Shown piece by piece: positions 1-8,634 of a DNA stretch of 64,000 bases. The notes beneath the pieces were generated by a model, which was not told the DNA's origin, did no database searches, and saw nothing but the letters and a program-made list of their open reading frames with translations. The first letter of the stretch is position 1, and every line of letters begins with the position of its first letter. A program made the translations under genes and the position numbers. Source of the DNA: Moraxella osloensis (GTDB taxonomy: Bacteria > Pseudomonadota > Gammaproteobacteria > Pseudomonadales > Moraxellaceae); NCBI RefSeq assembly GCF_009867135.1, contig NZ_CP047226.1, positions 2,542,001 through 2,606,000 of the forward strand. The letters are read 5' to 3'.

Positions 1-284
1 GACATCCAGCCCATATCAGCCTATCGACATTTGTCATGCTTGATAACACAGGGGGAAAAGTGGCAATATCAACAAACCTACAGCAACTTAATAATAACCA
101 CTTAATAAAAGTAAAGTAGAAAAGTGGATTATTATACCATTGCTAATAACAAATGAAAAACATCCTGCTTTTTTGATTCAGGGAAATTCTTTAGCCACGC
201 TTTAAAGCATTACAATTTAACGCATTAACATGTCTAGCATGCCTAGAATTTTGAACAGTCAGTCGAGCTATTATGGTATTTTTT
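1..284. other. Non-coding stretch left of the IS element
   Basis: No convincing complete gene is visible here. On the minus strand a short open stretch begins at an ATG near position 36 and runs off the left edge of the window. Its few residues do not match a family I recognise. In relatives the gene divergent from the TPR-lolB pair is often hemA, but the residues visible here do not show the HemA N-terminal pattern, so I do not call it. The rest is AT-rich intergenic DNA into which the IS element inserted. Confidence 0.3.
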
Positions 285-290
285 TACTTA
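285..290. repeat. Target-site duplication, left copy (TACTTA)
   Basis: These six bases directly abut the left inverted repeat and are repeated exactly at 1431-1436 beyond the right inverted repeat. Confidence 0.85.
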
Positions 291-1430
291 ACTGAAGTTA
301 CGCACCGCTAATAGCCTTAAGCTGGGCAAAAGCCGACTGATTAGCAGAAATTAGTAACTTTGTACGCAAAGCGAAATGATTTAACTTGGTTTTGATTTTC
401 AAACACTCAAGCTTAAACACCGCATACGTGGCTAAAAACATATGATTAAACCGAGCCCTTTGGCTATGAGCAGGCGACTTACCCAAATTGGCATTTTGCT
501 TTAACGACTTATGATACACTTCAACCTGCCATCGTTTTTGATAGCCGTTGATAAATTTATCCTTGTTGCATTGCAAATCTGAGCATACCAGATATAACAC
601 CCCTGTAGAATCGTCCTTGTTTGTAAAGACTCGGCGTAATAACAAGACTTCATCATGATAGTCATTTAAAAAGCCGTGAACAGGGGTATTATCGGGTAGA
701 TTAGATTCATCAATACGTACAAAGTTACCTTTTTCTCTATCATCAGGGGTTAAAGCCACCAAGCGATTTGACTTTAACGCAAAGATGAAATGCTTGTTAG
801 CTTTACGAATATGTTTGAATGTCGCTTTGGCTGAAAACCAAGAATCGGCTAATACATAGTCGAATTTGACTTGGTTTTTGATTGCCCTATCAAACATATC
901 AAGCAGTCGCTGATTTTTGGTTTTATCACTTTTACGTTTAACCTTGCCTTTGTCATCGGTAAAGACATTGGGTTTGGTGATGATGTCAAAGCTTAAGGGT
1001 ATGTCGATATCTTTGCGATGATACAGACAGTTAAGCAGGTTAATGCCTTTAACATTTTTGTTTTGGGTGTGGTCGTAGTGCCAGCAGTTGATGTCGTCGA
1101 CGCTTGTGTGCGGTTTGGGCTGTATGGTGTCGTCAAAGATGAGATAGCCGATGGCATTGGGTGTGGCATTTTCATGCTGTCTTAGCATGGGTTTAATCAG
1201 TTGCCATTGCTCTTTGGCGGTGAGTGTTTCACTGTTTAGAAAGCGGGTGATGCTGTCATGGTAGATGCTCCCTTGTAGTAGATTGGCAAGTCCTGTGGCG
1301 GTGGTTTGCCCAAAACTTGCAATGAGGTAGTCGCTGTAGAGTTCTATCATGTCTTTGTTCATTTGTTTACTCTCGCTGACTGCTTTTTTTGTTATGATAA
1401 CGCTTTTTTAAAGGGCTGCGTAACTTCAGT
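291..1430 (-). mobile_element. IS4-family insertion sequence, complete
   Basis: The element is 1,140 bp. Both ends carry a perfect 14-bp inverted repeat, ACTGAAGTTACGCA at 291-304 and its reverse complement at 1417-1430. The 6-bp sequence TACTTA flanks it directly at 285-290 and 1431-1436, which is the expected target-site duplication. One intact transposase gene fills the element. The intact ends, duplication and open frame suggest a recent and possibly still mobile insertion. It sits about 190 bp upstream of the TPR gene and may have altered that gene's promoter region. Confidence 0.92.
298..1362 (-). CDS. IS4-family DDE transposase
   Basis: This 354-residue protein catalyses cut-and-paste movement of the element. 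The acidic triad is visible: D77/D78 in a FDDT context, D173 in LADSWF, and E281. E281 lies in a textbook IS4 'YREK' signature with Y274, R277, E281 and K288 at the family spacing Y-2-R-3-E-6-K. The frame is intact from an ATG start, with a purine-rich GAGAG about eight bases upstream. The stop codon at 298-300 lies inside the left terminal inverted repeat, so the gene occupies nearly the whole element. The family assignment is firm. I do not know the specific ISfinder name. Confidence 0.93.
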   Translation of the reverse strand: MNKDMIELYSDYLIASFGQTTATGLANLLQGSIYHDSITRFLNSETLTAKEQWQLIKPMLRQHENATPNAIGYLIFDDTIQPKPHTSVDDINCWHYDHTQNKNVKGINLLNCLYHRKDIDIPLSFDIITKPNVFTDDKGKVKRKSDKTKNQRLLDMFDRAIKNQVKFDYVLADSWFSAKATFKHIRKANKHFIFALKSNRLVALTPDDREKGNFVRIDESNLPDNTPVHGFLNDYHDEVLLLRRVFTNKDDSTGVLYLVCSDLQCNKDKFINGYQKRWQVEVYHKSLKQNANLGKSPAHSQRARFNHMFLATYAVFKLECLKIKTKLNHFALRTKLLISANQSAFAQLKAISGA

Positions 1431-1436
1431 TACTTA
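1431..1436. repeat. Target-site duplication, right copy (TACTTA)
   Basis: Second copy of the six-base duplication that flanks the IS4-family element. It matches 285-290. Confidence 0.85.
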
Positions 1437-1618
1437 ACTCTGCCACATCTGCTCGTTTGGTTGCTATTTACCCATACGATTTAACCATAATTCTACATAG
1501 TTCGACCAGTTGACCCCGTATAATTTAGGTTTCTCATGAACATTTTGTTACATCTTACTTGTCACTGATTGTAATACTGACTGTGATTTTTAGGTACGTT
1601 ACTGTCCAAGCGAGCTAA

Positions 1619-3526
1619 ATGCGAAAGTTGTTTCCAGCGGTTATTTCATCGGCTTGTTGTGCTATGCGTGGTTGTACCATCAATCCACGCTTTTTTGCGT
1701 CGAAATATGTCAAGCCTTATTATTTATTGATTTGTTTGCCGGTGCAGTTATCAACGCCGCAGCAACTTTTTGTCAAGCTAAAGCCTAATCTGAAATCTAA
1801 CCTAAAACCGCTTGGTGCATTTAAACCTTTTACTGCTTTAGGCAAAAATGTAGTCGCGACTACGCTCACGTTGGCAAGTTTATTGTTTAGCCCAGCAGTT
1901 TTTAGTGCCGGGGCAAATTTTGCATCCGCTAGTCAGTCTGTTAATCAGTCTCTTAGCCAGCCGAGTGCTGTGGTCAGCACCCAGCCCAGCCTGTATGCGA
2001 TTTTGATGGCAGAGTTTGCCGCAGATCGCGGTCGTATCGATCAGGCGTTAGCGACCTATAAGCAGCAGTCTTTTTTAGCGGATGCTGCCCCCGTCTTTGA
2101 ACGCGCACTGGGTTTATCTTTACAAAATGAACCGCCACAGTTGTCGCTCGCTTTTGCCAACGCTTGGCAGCAGCAAAACCCTGACCATGTGCCGGCGATT
2201 TTTTATGTGACCCATTTGGCACTCAAAGCGCACGAGTATGAATTAGCCGGTGAAAAGCTCAATCAAATTTTACAGTACGATCCTGACGCTGATTTAAGTC
2301 AGATTTTGATTGGGATTTATCCCACCGAAACCCGTGACCAAGCTGAACTGCTCGCTACGCTCAATCGATTAGACATCAAAAACAACCCTTCACTACTGGT
2401 CATGAAAGCAGGTCTGTTGCTACAGTTTCAACAGCCCAAAGCCGCGTTAGTGGCGATTAATCGGGCGCTTAAAACCAACCCAAAAAGCCCGGCTTTTTTG
2501 ACGTTAAAAGCCGATATCCTGCAAGCCTTATCGCCCAGTAATCAAGTGATTGCGTTTATTGCGCAGGCGCGTAAAACCGTGCCTGACAATAAAGCGCTAT
2601 TTGTCTATCAAATTCGCTATATGCTAAAGCAAGGAAAAAGCGCGCAGGTATGGCAACAGCTCAATGCCCGTGCTAATCAGCAGTTTTTGGCAGATGAAGA
2701 AATCAAACTGCTGGCTGCTTTGGTGGGTATTGATTTAAAAAAATATGCCGCAGCAGATCGCTTGCTCAAAGCATTGATTGCCAGCCCCAACTTTAAGGAC
2801 CAAGCCAATTATTATTTGGCTGTCAGTGCCGAACGCCAGAACCTACTTAATGATGCGATTGGCTACTATGGCAAAGTGATGCAACCTGACTTGGTGCTCA
2901 AAGCCAGACAGCAACAGATTGATTTATTAATCTCGCAAAGTCGTTTTGAGGAAGCGATTGCCAGTAGCGTCAAATTACGGGAACAATTTGACAGTTTTGC
3001 ACCGCAAAGCTACATCATGCAAGCCAATATTTTGCAAAAAAACAACCAAACCGCGCAAGCGTTAGCCTTGCTTAATAGCGCACAAACCAATTTACCCAAT
3101 AATACCGATATCTTATTTGCCAAGGTATTGTTACTGCCCGATGATGATTACGCCAGTAAACTGCGACTGTTAAAAGAGTTGATTCGCCTTGCACCGGCAA
3201 ACGTGGATTATCAACTCGAATATGCGCAAACCTTGGTCAATTTAAAACAAAATAATGAAGAAGTGACCGCCCTACTGACGGCATTAATCAATGACAAGGA
3301 AGTCGGTTTAAAGGCGCGTCAAATATTATCCCAACAAGCGCTGCATCAGTCTGATAACAGCGCCGTCATTAGTCTGTTATCAGATAATTTTGATATCGTA
3401 CCCGATGTGATTAGCGGCCTGCTGCTGCAACAAGCCTACTTAAATTTGGGCAACCAAAAAGAAGCGGCTCGCATCAACCAAATTTTGGTCAATGAACTCG
3501 GTTATCAACCCGAAAATCTACAATAG
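1619..3526 (+). CDS. TPR-repeat protein encoded next to lolB
   Basis: 635 residues as drawn. The N-terminal 75 or so residues are basic and low-complexity. A hydrophobic segment at about 77-95 ends in FSAG and looks like a signal peptide or anchor. The true start may therefore lie downstream of the ATG used here (another ATG is at 1664). The remainder is helical with degenerate tetratricopeptide repeats, for example the pair near residues 255-300 containing KAALVAINRALKTNPKSP. A TPR protein directly upstream of lolB is a conserved arrangement in Moraxellaceae. It is likely periplasmic or envelope-associated with a scaffold role. No enzymatic motif is seen. The upstream IS element ends 183 bp before this start. 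Confidence 0.75.
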   Translation: MRKLFPAVISSACCAMRGCTINPRFFASKYVKPYYLLICLPVQLSTPQQLFVKLKPNLKSNLKPLGAFKPFTALGKNVVATTLTLASLLFSPAVFSAGANFASASQSVNQSLSQPSAVVSTQPSLYAILMAEFAADRGRIDQALATYKQQSFLADAAPVFERALGLSLQNEPPQLSLAFANAWQQQNPDHVPAIFYVTHLALKAHEYELAGEKLNQILQYDPDADLSQILIGIYPTETRDQAELLATLNRLDIKNNPSLLVMKAGLLLQFQQPKAALVAINRALKTNPKSPAFLTLKADILQALSPSNQVIAFIAQARKTVPDNKALFVYQIRYMLKQGKSAQVWQQLNARANQQFLADEEIKLLAALVGIDLKKYAAADRLLKALIASPNFKDQANYYLAVSAERQNLLNDAIGYYGKVMQPDLVLKARQQQIDLLISQSRFEEAIASSVKLREQFDSFAPQSYIMQANILQKNNQTAQALALLNSAQTNLPNNTDILFAKVLLLPDDDYASKLRLLKELIRLAPANVDYQLEYAQTLVNLKQNNEEVTALLTALINDKEVGLKARQILSQQALHQSDNSAVISLLSDNFDIVPDVISGLLLQQAYLNLGNQKEAARINQILVNELGYQPENLQ

Positions 3527-3772
3527 CGCTGTCTAAAATCGTCTCTAAGCATGACGACTAGCGAGCAATGAAGGTTGTAAAGCAGATAGATGACAGGTAA
3601 ATGGCAGATAAACAACAGATAAATAATAACCGCTTTTTCACCAATTTGAGCAGTTAAGCAAAACAGGCTTAACAATGGCTATTTATAGTTTACCCATCAG
3701 TTTTTTAAACCATCATACTTGAGCACAACCAGTTAACATTTGATGAAAACTTGATTAACATTTGAGGATATT

Positions 3773-4453
3773 ATGCATTTATTACCAGCTGTCACTAGCA
3801 AAATCACCGGATTAAGTATTGCCGGTTTGGGCATCAGTAGTATACTGCTAACAGGCTGTCAGTCAGTACAGGCAACAACTAAGCCCATCACAGCCAAGCC
3901 TGCCGCCACAGTGATAACAACCACTGGAATCAATACCCAAACAGCCACAGCGCCATCGACTACCACTACTGAGCAAGCGGCTCCAAGTACGCTATCGAGC
4001 GCGCAATTTACCATCAATGGTAAAATTGGCATGACCACGCCGCAGCAGGCAGGTAGTGCGTTTTATATTTGGACACAGCAAGGTCAAAACTTTGCCATTG
4101 AGATTGCCGGTGCGATGAATGCGGGTCAAACCAAAATCAGCTACAATGGTCAAGCTGCCACGTTAACCAACGAAAAAGGCACCATCAATGCCGCTACCCC
4201 TGAAGAATTGCTATTACGTGCAACCGGTTGGCAAGCGCCCATCTCACAGCTGCCTTACTGGATTCAAGGTCAGCCAGCACCCAGTGATGCCAATGGTAAA
4301 AAAGACAGCGCTAATCGTCTAATCAGTGCCCAAAATGGCGATTGGACAGCCACCTTTAGCTATAGCAACAGTAACGATAAACTGCCTTCTCGCTTAACTG
4401 CCAGTCATCCCAATGGCTATAAAGTGGTGATGACCATCAATCGGTTAAGCTAG
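3773..4453 (+). CDS. lolB: Outer-membrane lipoprotein insertion receptor LolB
   Basis: 226 residues. LolB accepts lipoproteins from LolA at the periplasmic face of the outer membrane and inserts them. A lipoprotein signal is visible: a hydrophobic run ends in the lipobox LLTGC with the modified cysteine at residue 29. A Thr/Ala-rich linker covers about 32-75. The LolB domain follows, with the typical strand FTINGKIGM, the segment around PEELLLRATGW and the PYWIQGQPAP motif. A good ribosome site (GAGGATATT) precedes the ATG. The TPR gene lies upstream in the same direction, separated by 246 bp. The ispE gene that often follows lolB in relatives is absent here. Confidence 0.9.
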   Translation: MHLLPAVTSKITGLSIAGLGISSILLTGCQSVQATTKPITAKPAATVITTTGINTQTATAPSTTTTEQAAPSTLSSAQFTINGKIGMTTPQQAGSAFYIWTQQGQNFAIEIAGAMNAGQTKISYNGQAATLTNEKGTINAATPEELLLRATGWQAPISQLPYWIQGQPAPSDANGKKDSANRLISAQNGDWTATFSYSNSNDKLPSRLTASHPNGYKVVMTINRLS

Positions 4454-4463
4454 TCATGAAACC

Positions 4464-4498
4464 AAAAAAAAGCGTGGGGTGTTCCTCAACGCTTTTTT
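4464..4498. terminator. Bidirectional terminator between lolB and the PAP2 gene
   Basis: An A-run plus AGCGT pairs with ACGCTTTTTT across a short GC-rich loop. The stem has A-runs on one side and T-runs on the other. It can therefore stop the convergent lolB (+) and PAP2 (-) transcripts. Confidence 0.85.
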
Positions 4499-4517
4499 AT
4501 ACCATCAACTGTTAGCA

Positions 4518-5279
4518 TTATGAATTTTTTGCGGACACACCTTTGGCGTAAAACCGACACCAAGCCCATGCCACTGCCGCGCAAATCCCCCATGCCAAGC
4601 TCATAGATACCAGGGTATGACTGAAAAAATGGTCACCTATCAACATTTTATACCCACCCATTAGCCAAGCTATCACCGTCACCATCGCTGCGATTTGCCA
4701 GCGCTTGTGCCAAAGACTTGGGATAAACACCCAAGCATACAAGGCGAACCCAGCACTGGCATGCGCCGCAGGGAAACATTTTGAGCGAGTGCCGGCTTGG
4801 ATGTTTTCTAGTATCGTGAGATACGGATACTCAGCGCCAAAAATTTGCAAGTGATTGGGACACACCACATGCGTCACGCCTTTAAGCGATGCGATAATCA
4901 AAGGTACCAACACCATCCCGACTAAAAGATAGCCCATTTCAGTCAGTGATAGTGGGCTAAAAGGCTTAAACCATGCCTGTCGCTTGGCAAGCCAGTGACT
5001 TGATGGACGGCGTTGTAATAAATAGCGTTGTAGCCATGCGATGGCGATATAGACTTCAAACGCAATTAATAGTCTTTTGGGAAGGGTATAAAAAATTAAG
5101 TTAGGGAGTAGTGACTGTTTGGCAAGCAGCCAGCCATCTGTGGGGGAATAAAAATACTGGCTGATGGCTACATCAATGGCACTGTGCTCAAGCGTTAGCG
5201 TAAAGATGATTGCCAGCAGCAGTCCGAACACGGTCTGCCTACTGGCAAAATTTTTTAATTTAGCGATCTGTATACTCAT
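4518..5279 (-). CDS. PAP2-family membrane phosphatase
   Basis: 253 residues with about six predicted membrane segments. Type 2 phosphatidic acid phosphatases remove phosphate from membrane lipids such as lipid A, undecaprenyl diphosphate or phosphatidylglycerol phosphate. The first motif appears as K133 with a CP pair at 140-141, the central motif as FPAAHAS with H173, and the third as GDHFFSH with H217/H221. This resembles the subfamily with 'CFPAGHAS' and 'HFLSHTL' motifs that often accompanies phosphoethanolamine transferases. The arginine usual in motif 3 is not obvious. The neighbouring upstream gene on the same strand encodes such a transferase, so a role in lipid A remodelling is inferred. 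Confidence 0.82.
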   Translation of the reverse strand: MSIQIAKLKNFASRQTVFGLLLAIIFTLTLEHSAIDVAISQYFYSPTDGWLLAKQSLLPNLIFYTLPKRLLIAFEVYIAIAWLQRYLLQRRPSSHWLAKRQAWFKPFSPLSLTEMGYLLVGMVLVPLIIASLKGVTHVVCPNHLQIFGAEYPYLTILENIQAGTRSKCFPAAHASAGFALYAWVFIPSLWHKRWQIAAMVTVIAWLMGGYKMLIGDHFFSHTLVSMSLAWGICAAVAWAWCRFYAKGVSAKNS

Positions 5280-5376
5280 CTATTTTGAACCATCTATCTT
5301 GCCGTCACTGTCGCTGGAGTTGGACACACTTTTTCTGTCTAACATTACTTAAATGCCTCTAATTACCCAAATAGCT

Positions 5377-7068
5377 TTACTGGATAAATAAGGATTTGCC
5401 TTTTACGGTTTGCGCACGCACATCAAACAGTTTTAACAAAGTTGGGGTAATGGCATCATGGGTGAGTTCAGTATTAGATGGCACTGCTTGAATGCCTGAG
5501 TGCTTACCTGCCCAAAACATTGATGCGACGTGTTTTTGCGCTTTAGGCGCGATTTTATAAGGCATACCATGTAAATAGATGCCGTTTTCGCCCAAACTTT
5601 CACCGTGGTCACTGACGTACAGCATTGCCACTTGGTGGGTGCTGTCGTATTTGTCTAACCAGTTCACCGTTTTTGCCAAAAAGTCATCCGTGGCAAGTAG
5701 TGCATTGTCAAAGGCATTAATCACGCTTTGTGGGTCGCATTTGGCAAGTTCATTGCTTTGGCAGACTGGGGTGAATTTTTCAAATTGCTTATCATATCGT
5801 TTAAAATACGCAGGTCCGTGATTACCCATTTGGTGCAGCACAATTAGGGTGTCCTGGTTAAGCGTATTCTGGTTAGCTAGTTGTTTGACGTAGTCATCTA
5901 AGCCTACTAGCATACCCACATCGCGGCACTCGCCATAGGGGTTGGTATTACACATCGTATTGTTGCGCGCGGTTTTATAATCGACAAAATCTGCCGCGGG
6001 CAAACGATTAGTGACGCCTTTTGAGCTTGAGTTGTTATCACGCCACAAGATATTGACCTTTAGGCGATGTAAGGTATCAAGTACGTTTTCTTGGTAGTTG
6101 GCGGTATCCACATCGTAGTCTTTCATACCGACATAACTAAACATACAGGGCACCGAATAAGCGGTTGAGGTACCGCAGGCGATGACTTGGTTAAAATTAG
6201 TTACCCCAGCCGTCGCTGCCATCTGCGGGAAGGTGGTTCGGTTATACCCATTTAGCTGCACATGGTCGCCGCGCGCGGTTTCCCCGACTACAAATACCAC
6301 CAGTTTTGGCTTACGGGTGGTGGGGTTGCTCACCTGCACCGCATCGGTTGCATGCATGATTTGGGTTTTGGGTGCCTGTGCTTGTTTGAGCTGGATACTG
6401 GCAAGTTTACCCAGTGCATATACAGGGGTTGCAGGATTCGTATAGCTACGAAGCTGTTTATGTTCACGGAAAAAACTGGCGTAATTTTTACTCATCGCCA
6501 AAATCGGTAACACCACCAAGCCGAGGCTGAGCAAATACGTCAAGCCGCGCTGCAATATGCTGCGCTTGATGGGGGGAAATGTGACCTTTTGCCACGCCAC
6601 CCATACACTAGGCAATACCCCAAGCAATAAAATGCGTAAGATAAAATTGACGTTAAACAAATCAGCGCTTTCTGCTTTATCGGTTTGTAGCGCATTTTGT
6701 AGCATATTGACATCATAGACAGTGCCATAAGTATCAGTAAAATACGCCGTGACTGCCGCGGTCAATAGCAAAAAAATCAATACCGCTTTAAGGGTATAAC
6801 GATAGCTAAGCAGCACAATAACCAGTAGCATCACACCGCATAGCACCAGCGGCAATGAGCCTATAAACCCAATATGCTGGGCAAACGGATAGACTTCCGT
6901 GGCTTTATCAAAGAAAGTAACGTTTGCGGTCAGGGTCAAAAATAGCGCGACAATACCCATCATCACATAAGCATTGATACCTTGAGCACTGACACCTTGA
7001 GCACTAATACCTTGAGCATTGCCACCTTGTTGACGCCATGCTACCCATCGAGAGTTATTCACTGACAT
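5377..7068 (-). CDS. eptA: Lipid A phosphoethanolamine transferase (EptA/MCR-like)
   Basis: This inner-membrane enzyme moves phosphoethanolamine from phosphatidylethanolamine to lipid A, which lowers surface charge and binding of cationic peptides. The 563-residue form starts at the ATG at 7068. That ATG has AAGGTGAG about eight bases upstream and is better supported than a TTG 30 bp further upstream. About five transmembrane helices lie within residues 32-195. The sulfatase-fold domain follows, with E263 and nucleophile T264 in GETARGDH, the conserved CGTSTAYSVPCM block near 298-309, and D487/H488 in SDHGESLGENG. An odd feature is a run of tandem five-residue repeats (AQGxx) at about residues 18-33, ahead of the first helix. 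Whether it contributes to polymyxin tolerance cannot be read from sequence. Confidence 0.9.
   Translation of the reverse strand: MSVNNSRWVAWRQQGGNAQGISAQGVSAQGINAYVMMGIVALFLTLTANVTFFDKATEVYPFAQHIGFIGSLPLVLCGVMLLVIVLLSYRYTLKAVLIFLLLTAAVTAYFTDTYGTVYDVNMLQNALQTDKAESADLFNVNFILRILLLGVLPSVWVAWQKVTFPPIKRSILQRGLTYLLSLGLVVLPILAMSKNYASFFREHKQLRSYTNPATPVYALGKLASIQLKQAQAPKTQIMHATDAVQVSNPTTRKPKLVVFVVGETARGDHVQLNGYNRTTFPQMAATAGVTNFNQVIACGTSTAYSVPCMFSYVGMKDYDVDTANYQENVLDTLHRLKVNILWRDNNSSSKGVTNRLPAADFVDYKTARNNTMCNTNPYGECRDVGMLVGLDDYVKQLANQNTLNQDTLIVLHQMGNHGPAYFKRYDKQFEKFTPVCQSNELAKCDPQSVINAFDNALLATDDFLAKTVNWLDKYDSTHQVAMLYVSDHGESLGENGIYLHGMPYKIAPKAQKHVASMFWAGKHSGIQAVPSNTELTHDAITPTLLKLFDVRAQTVKGKSLFIQ
6974..7023. 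repeat. 15-bp tandem repeat in the eptA 5' coding region
   Basis: Three to four near-identical 15-bp units of the type ACCTTGAGCACTRAY lie head to tail. The unit is five codons, so a change in copy number would keep frame and lengthen or shorten the cytoplasmic N-terminus of the transferase. Confidence 0.8.
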
Positions 7069-7259
7069 ACGATTACTCACCTTATCCAAATGCACCAAAA
7101 AATAGCCATTATATAATAACTAAATTTAGGATGAGGCTATCATACAGATTTAGCTTAACTGAAACTTAAGACACCCATCTATCAAGCAATTATGCTAAAA
7201 AAACCACCGCAATCGCTACAAACATTGGGTGGTGACAGCGACACAGAGAGTTGATAGCG

Positions 7260-7829
7260 CTAGGCGGTGGCAGGCTGTAAACTGGCAAACGGAATAAAGG
7301 CAAGTAATGGCTCATAATCCTGTTTGAGCTCACGTTTTCGATAATAATCTTCCACCATACGCGCTTGCTGCTCTATGCCATAACGACCAAATGGCTTATT
7401 GGCTTGCAGCTCGTAGCTATAGCGCCGATTGAGCAGGGCGCGGCGAAACACCTTAACGCCTTGTTGGATTTGCCAAACATGGGTCAATTCATGCACCAGC
7501 CACGCGCGCAGATAGACATTTTGCTGACTAAAATCATCACAAAAATCTGCTGGATGAAAATACACATGACCATTGGGACTGACCGCGTAGCCTTTGAACA
7601 CCCACCATGCAGTTTTTAGGCGTATACTATCAAGCGCTAACGTATCACCAAAGACGCTACCCGCGATGGCTTTTTCGCCCTCGGTTAGTGGACGGCATCG
7701 AGCAGGTTGTTTTGAAAAACACATTATCATTTCACAGAGTTTATCCAAGATTTGGTTAACCAAAAAACCATCACGGCTTGCCAAGGTCTGACCAACGCCT
7801 TGCAAGCTTTTATTTTTAGCAAAAAACAC
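7260..7829 (-). CDS. HELTH-motif putative metallopeptidase-like protein
   Basis: 189 residues beginning at a GTG. Internal ATG codons near residues 34-36 are alternative starts, and neither has a strong ribosome site. The core reads LRAWLVHELTHVWQIQQG with the zincin signature H113-E114-x-x-H117. A third ligand is not clear. The motif is reminiscent of the DUF4157/eCIS-core and Vgr-related proteins that carry HELxHVxQ, but no phage-tail or secretion genes lie nearby. No signal peptide is seen. The function is unknown; metallopeptidase-like describes only the motif. Confidence 0.6.
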   Translation of the reverse strand: MFFAKNKSLQGVGQTLASRDGFLVNQILDKLCEMIMCFSKQPARCRPLTEGEKAIAGSVFGDTLALDSIRLKTAWWVFKGYAVSPNGHVYFHPADFCDDFSQQNVYLRAWLVHELTHVWQIQQGVKVFRRALLNRRYSYELQANKPFGRYGIEQQARMVEDYYRKRELKQDYEPLLAFIPFASLQPATA

Positions 7830-7943
7830 GGAATAACAATTACAAGTTTATCGGTATCCTAGTTACTATTTTATACTAAATCACCATGCGCTAATTAAAA
7901 CGTGCGCTAATTAAAACGTGAGCTAATTAACAAGGAGGGCTTT

Positions 7944-8342
7944 ATGCCATTAGAATCTGTTGCCATCAATAACTTTGAAAACAATAGCATTGACGATCCT
8001 GAACTCAAATTGCGGGTGGAAAAATTGTACGACAGCTCGCCTGAGTTTGCGACAGGTCGTGATGCTGTGGCGTTTTTTGAAAAGGCCTTTGCCAAGGGTG
8101 ATATCCTGTATTTGGGGATGTTTAATGAAAAACCGATTGCCGCGATGGGCTGCTTTAATGAAGGCATCGAGTCTAGCCGCTTGCTACAGTACATCGTACT
8201 ACATCCTGCCAATCGCGGGCGCGGTCTTGCCCCCAAATTTGTCAAACAAGTCACTGACATTGAGCGCAAAAAAGGCAATACCAAGTTTGTACCGGGCTGC
8301 GGCGCAATTCATCGTATTTTAGCCATGTACGAGTTGATATAA
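7944..8342 (+). CDS. GNAT-type acetyltransferase domain protein, possibly PanZ-like
   Basis: 132 residues with an excellent ribosome site (AAGGAGGGC) before the ATG. The GNAT fold is indicated by the acetyl-CoA loop in LHPANRGRGLAPKF (about 91-104) after a hydrophobic strand LLQYIVL. The small size and the opening Asp/Ser-rich region resemble the PanZ/PanM family, which binds acetyl-CoA and controls maturation of aspartate decarboxylase PanD. No panD is present in the window, so that assignment is only a suggestion. It stands alone between a minus-strand gene and the tRNA-Phe gene. Confidence 0.6.
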   Translation: MPLESVAINNFENNSIDDPELKLRVEKLYDSSPEFATGRDAVAFFEKAFAKGDILYLGMFNEKPIAAMGCFNEGIESSRLLQYIVLHPANRGRGLAPKFVKQVTDIERKKGNTKFVPGCGAIHRILAMYELI

Positions 8343-8395
8343 ATGAGTATTTTGCCAGTTACTAGCAACTTTTTGCAAAAAGTTTAAAATAGTGC

Positions 8396-8424
8396 TTGAC
8401 ACCTTTGGCGATTTTTAGTTTAAT
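8396..8424 (+). promoter_or_regulatory. Strong sigma-70 promoter for tRNA-Phe
   Basis: A consensus -35 TTGACA at 8396-8401 is followed by a 17-base spacer and a -10 TTTAAT at 8419-8424. Transcription would start near 8431, about 24 bases before the tRNA. The GC-rich bases after the -10 (GCCGC) resemble the discriminator of stringently controlled stable-RNA promoters. Confidence 0.8.
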
Positions 8425-8454
8425 AGCCGCTCAAATACTGATGCTGACAAACAT

Positions 8455-8530
8455 GGCGCGGTAGCTCAGTCGGTAGAGCAACGGATTGAAAATCCGTGTG
8501 TCGGCAGTTCGATCCTGCCCCACGCCACCA
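8455..8530 (+). tRNA. tRNA-Phe (GAA anticodon)
   Basis: The 76-base cloverleaf folds clearly. The D stem is GCTC/GAGC, the anticodon stem ACGGA/TCCGT encloses TTGAAAA with anticodon GAA, and the T stem GGCAG/CTGCC encloses TTCGATC. The 3' CCA is encoded. The acceptor stem GGCGCGG/CCACGCC contains one C-A mispair at positions 5-68, where a C-G pair would be expected. A promoter and a terminator bracket the gene. Confidence 0.97.
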
Positions 8531-8556
8531 TCATTTGTCTTAGGTATAAATCGATT

Positions 8557-8587
8557 AACCCCAAGCTTATTAGTTTGGGGTTTTTTG
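8557..8587 (+). terminator. Rho-independent terminator after tRNA-Phe
   Basis: AACCCCAA pairs with TTTGGGGTT across a short loop, followed by a run of six T residues. Confidence 0.88.
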
Positions 8588-8634
8588 TTAGCGGTCATTT
8601 TTATATCACTGCCCCCTATCAATTACCGCCAAAC

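Noticed and set aside
1-36. Minus-strand gene start at the left edge (possible hemA)
   Set aside because: Only about 12 codons are visible and they do not show the HemA N-terminal motif.
7260-7829. Type VI or eCIS toxin from the HELTH motif
   Set aside because: No VgrG, tail or secretion genes are adjacent and the motif alone is not enough.
8431-8622. 63-residue minus-strand open frame over tRNA-Phe
   Set aside because: It is the antisense translation of the tRNA gene and its terminator, a common false gene.
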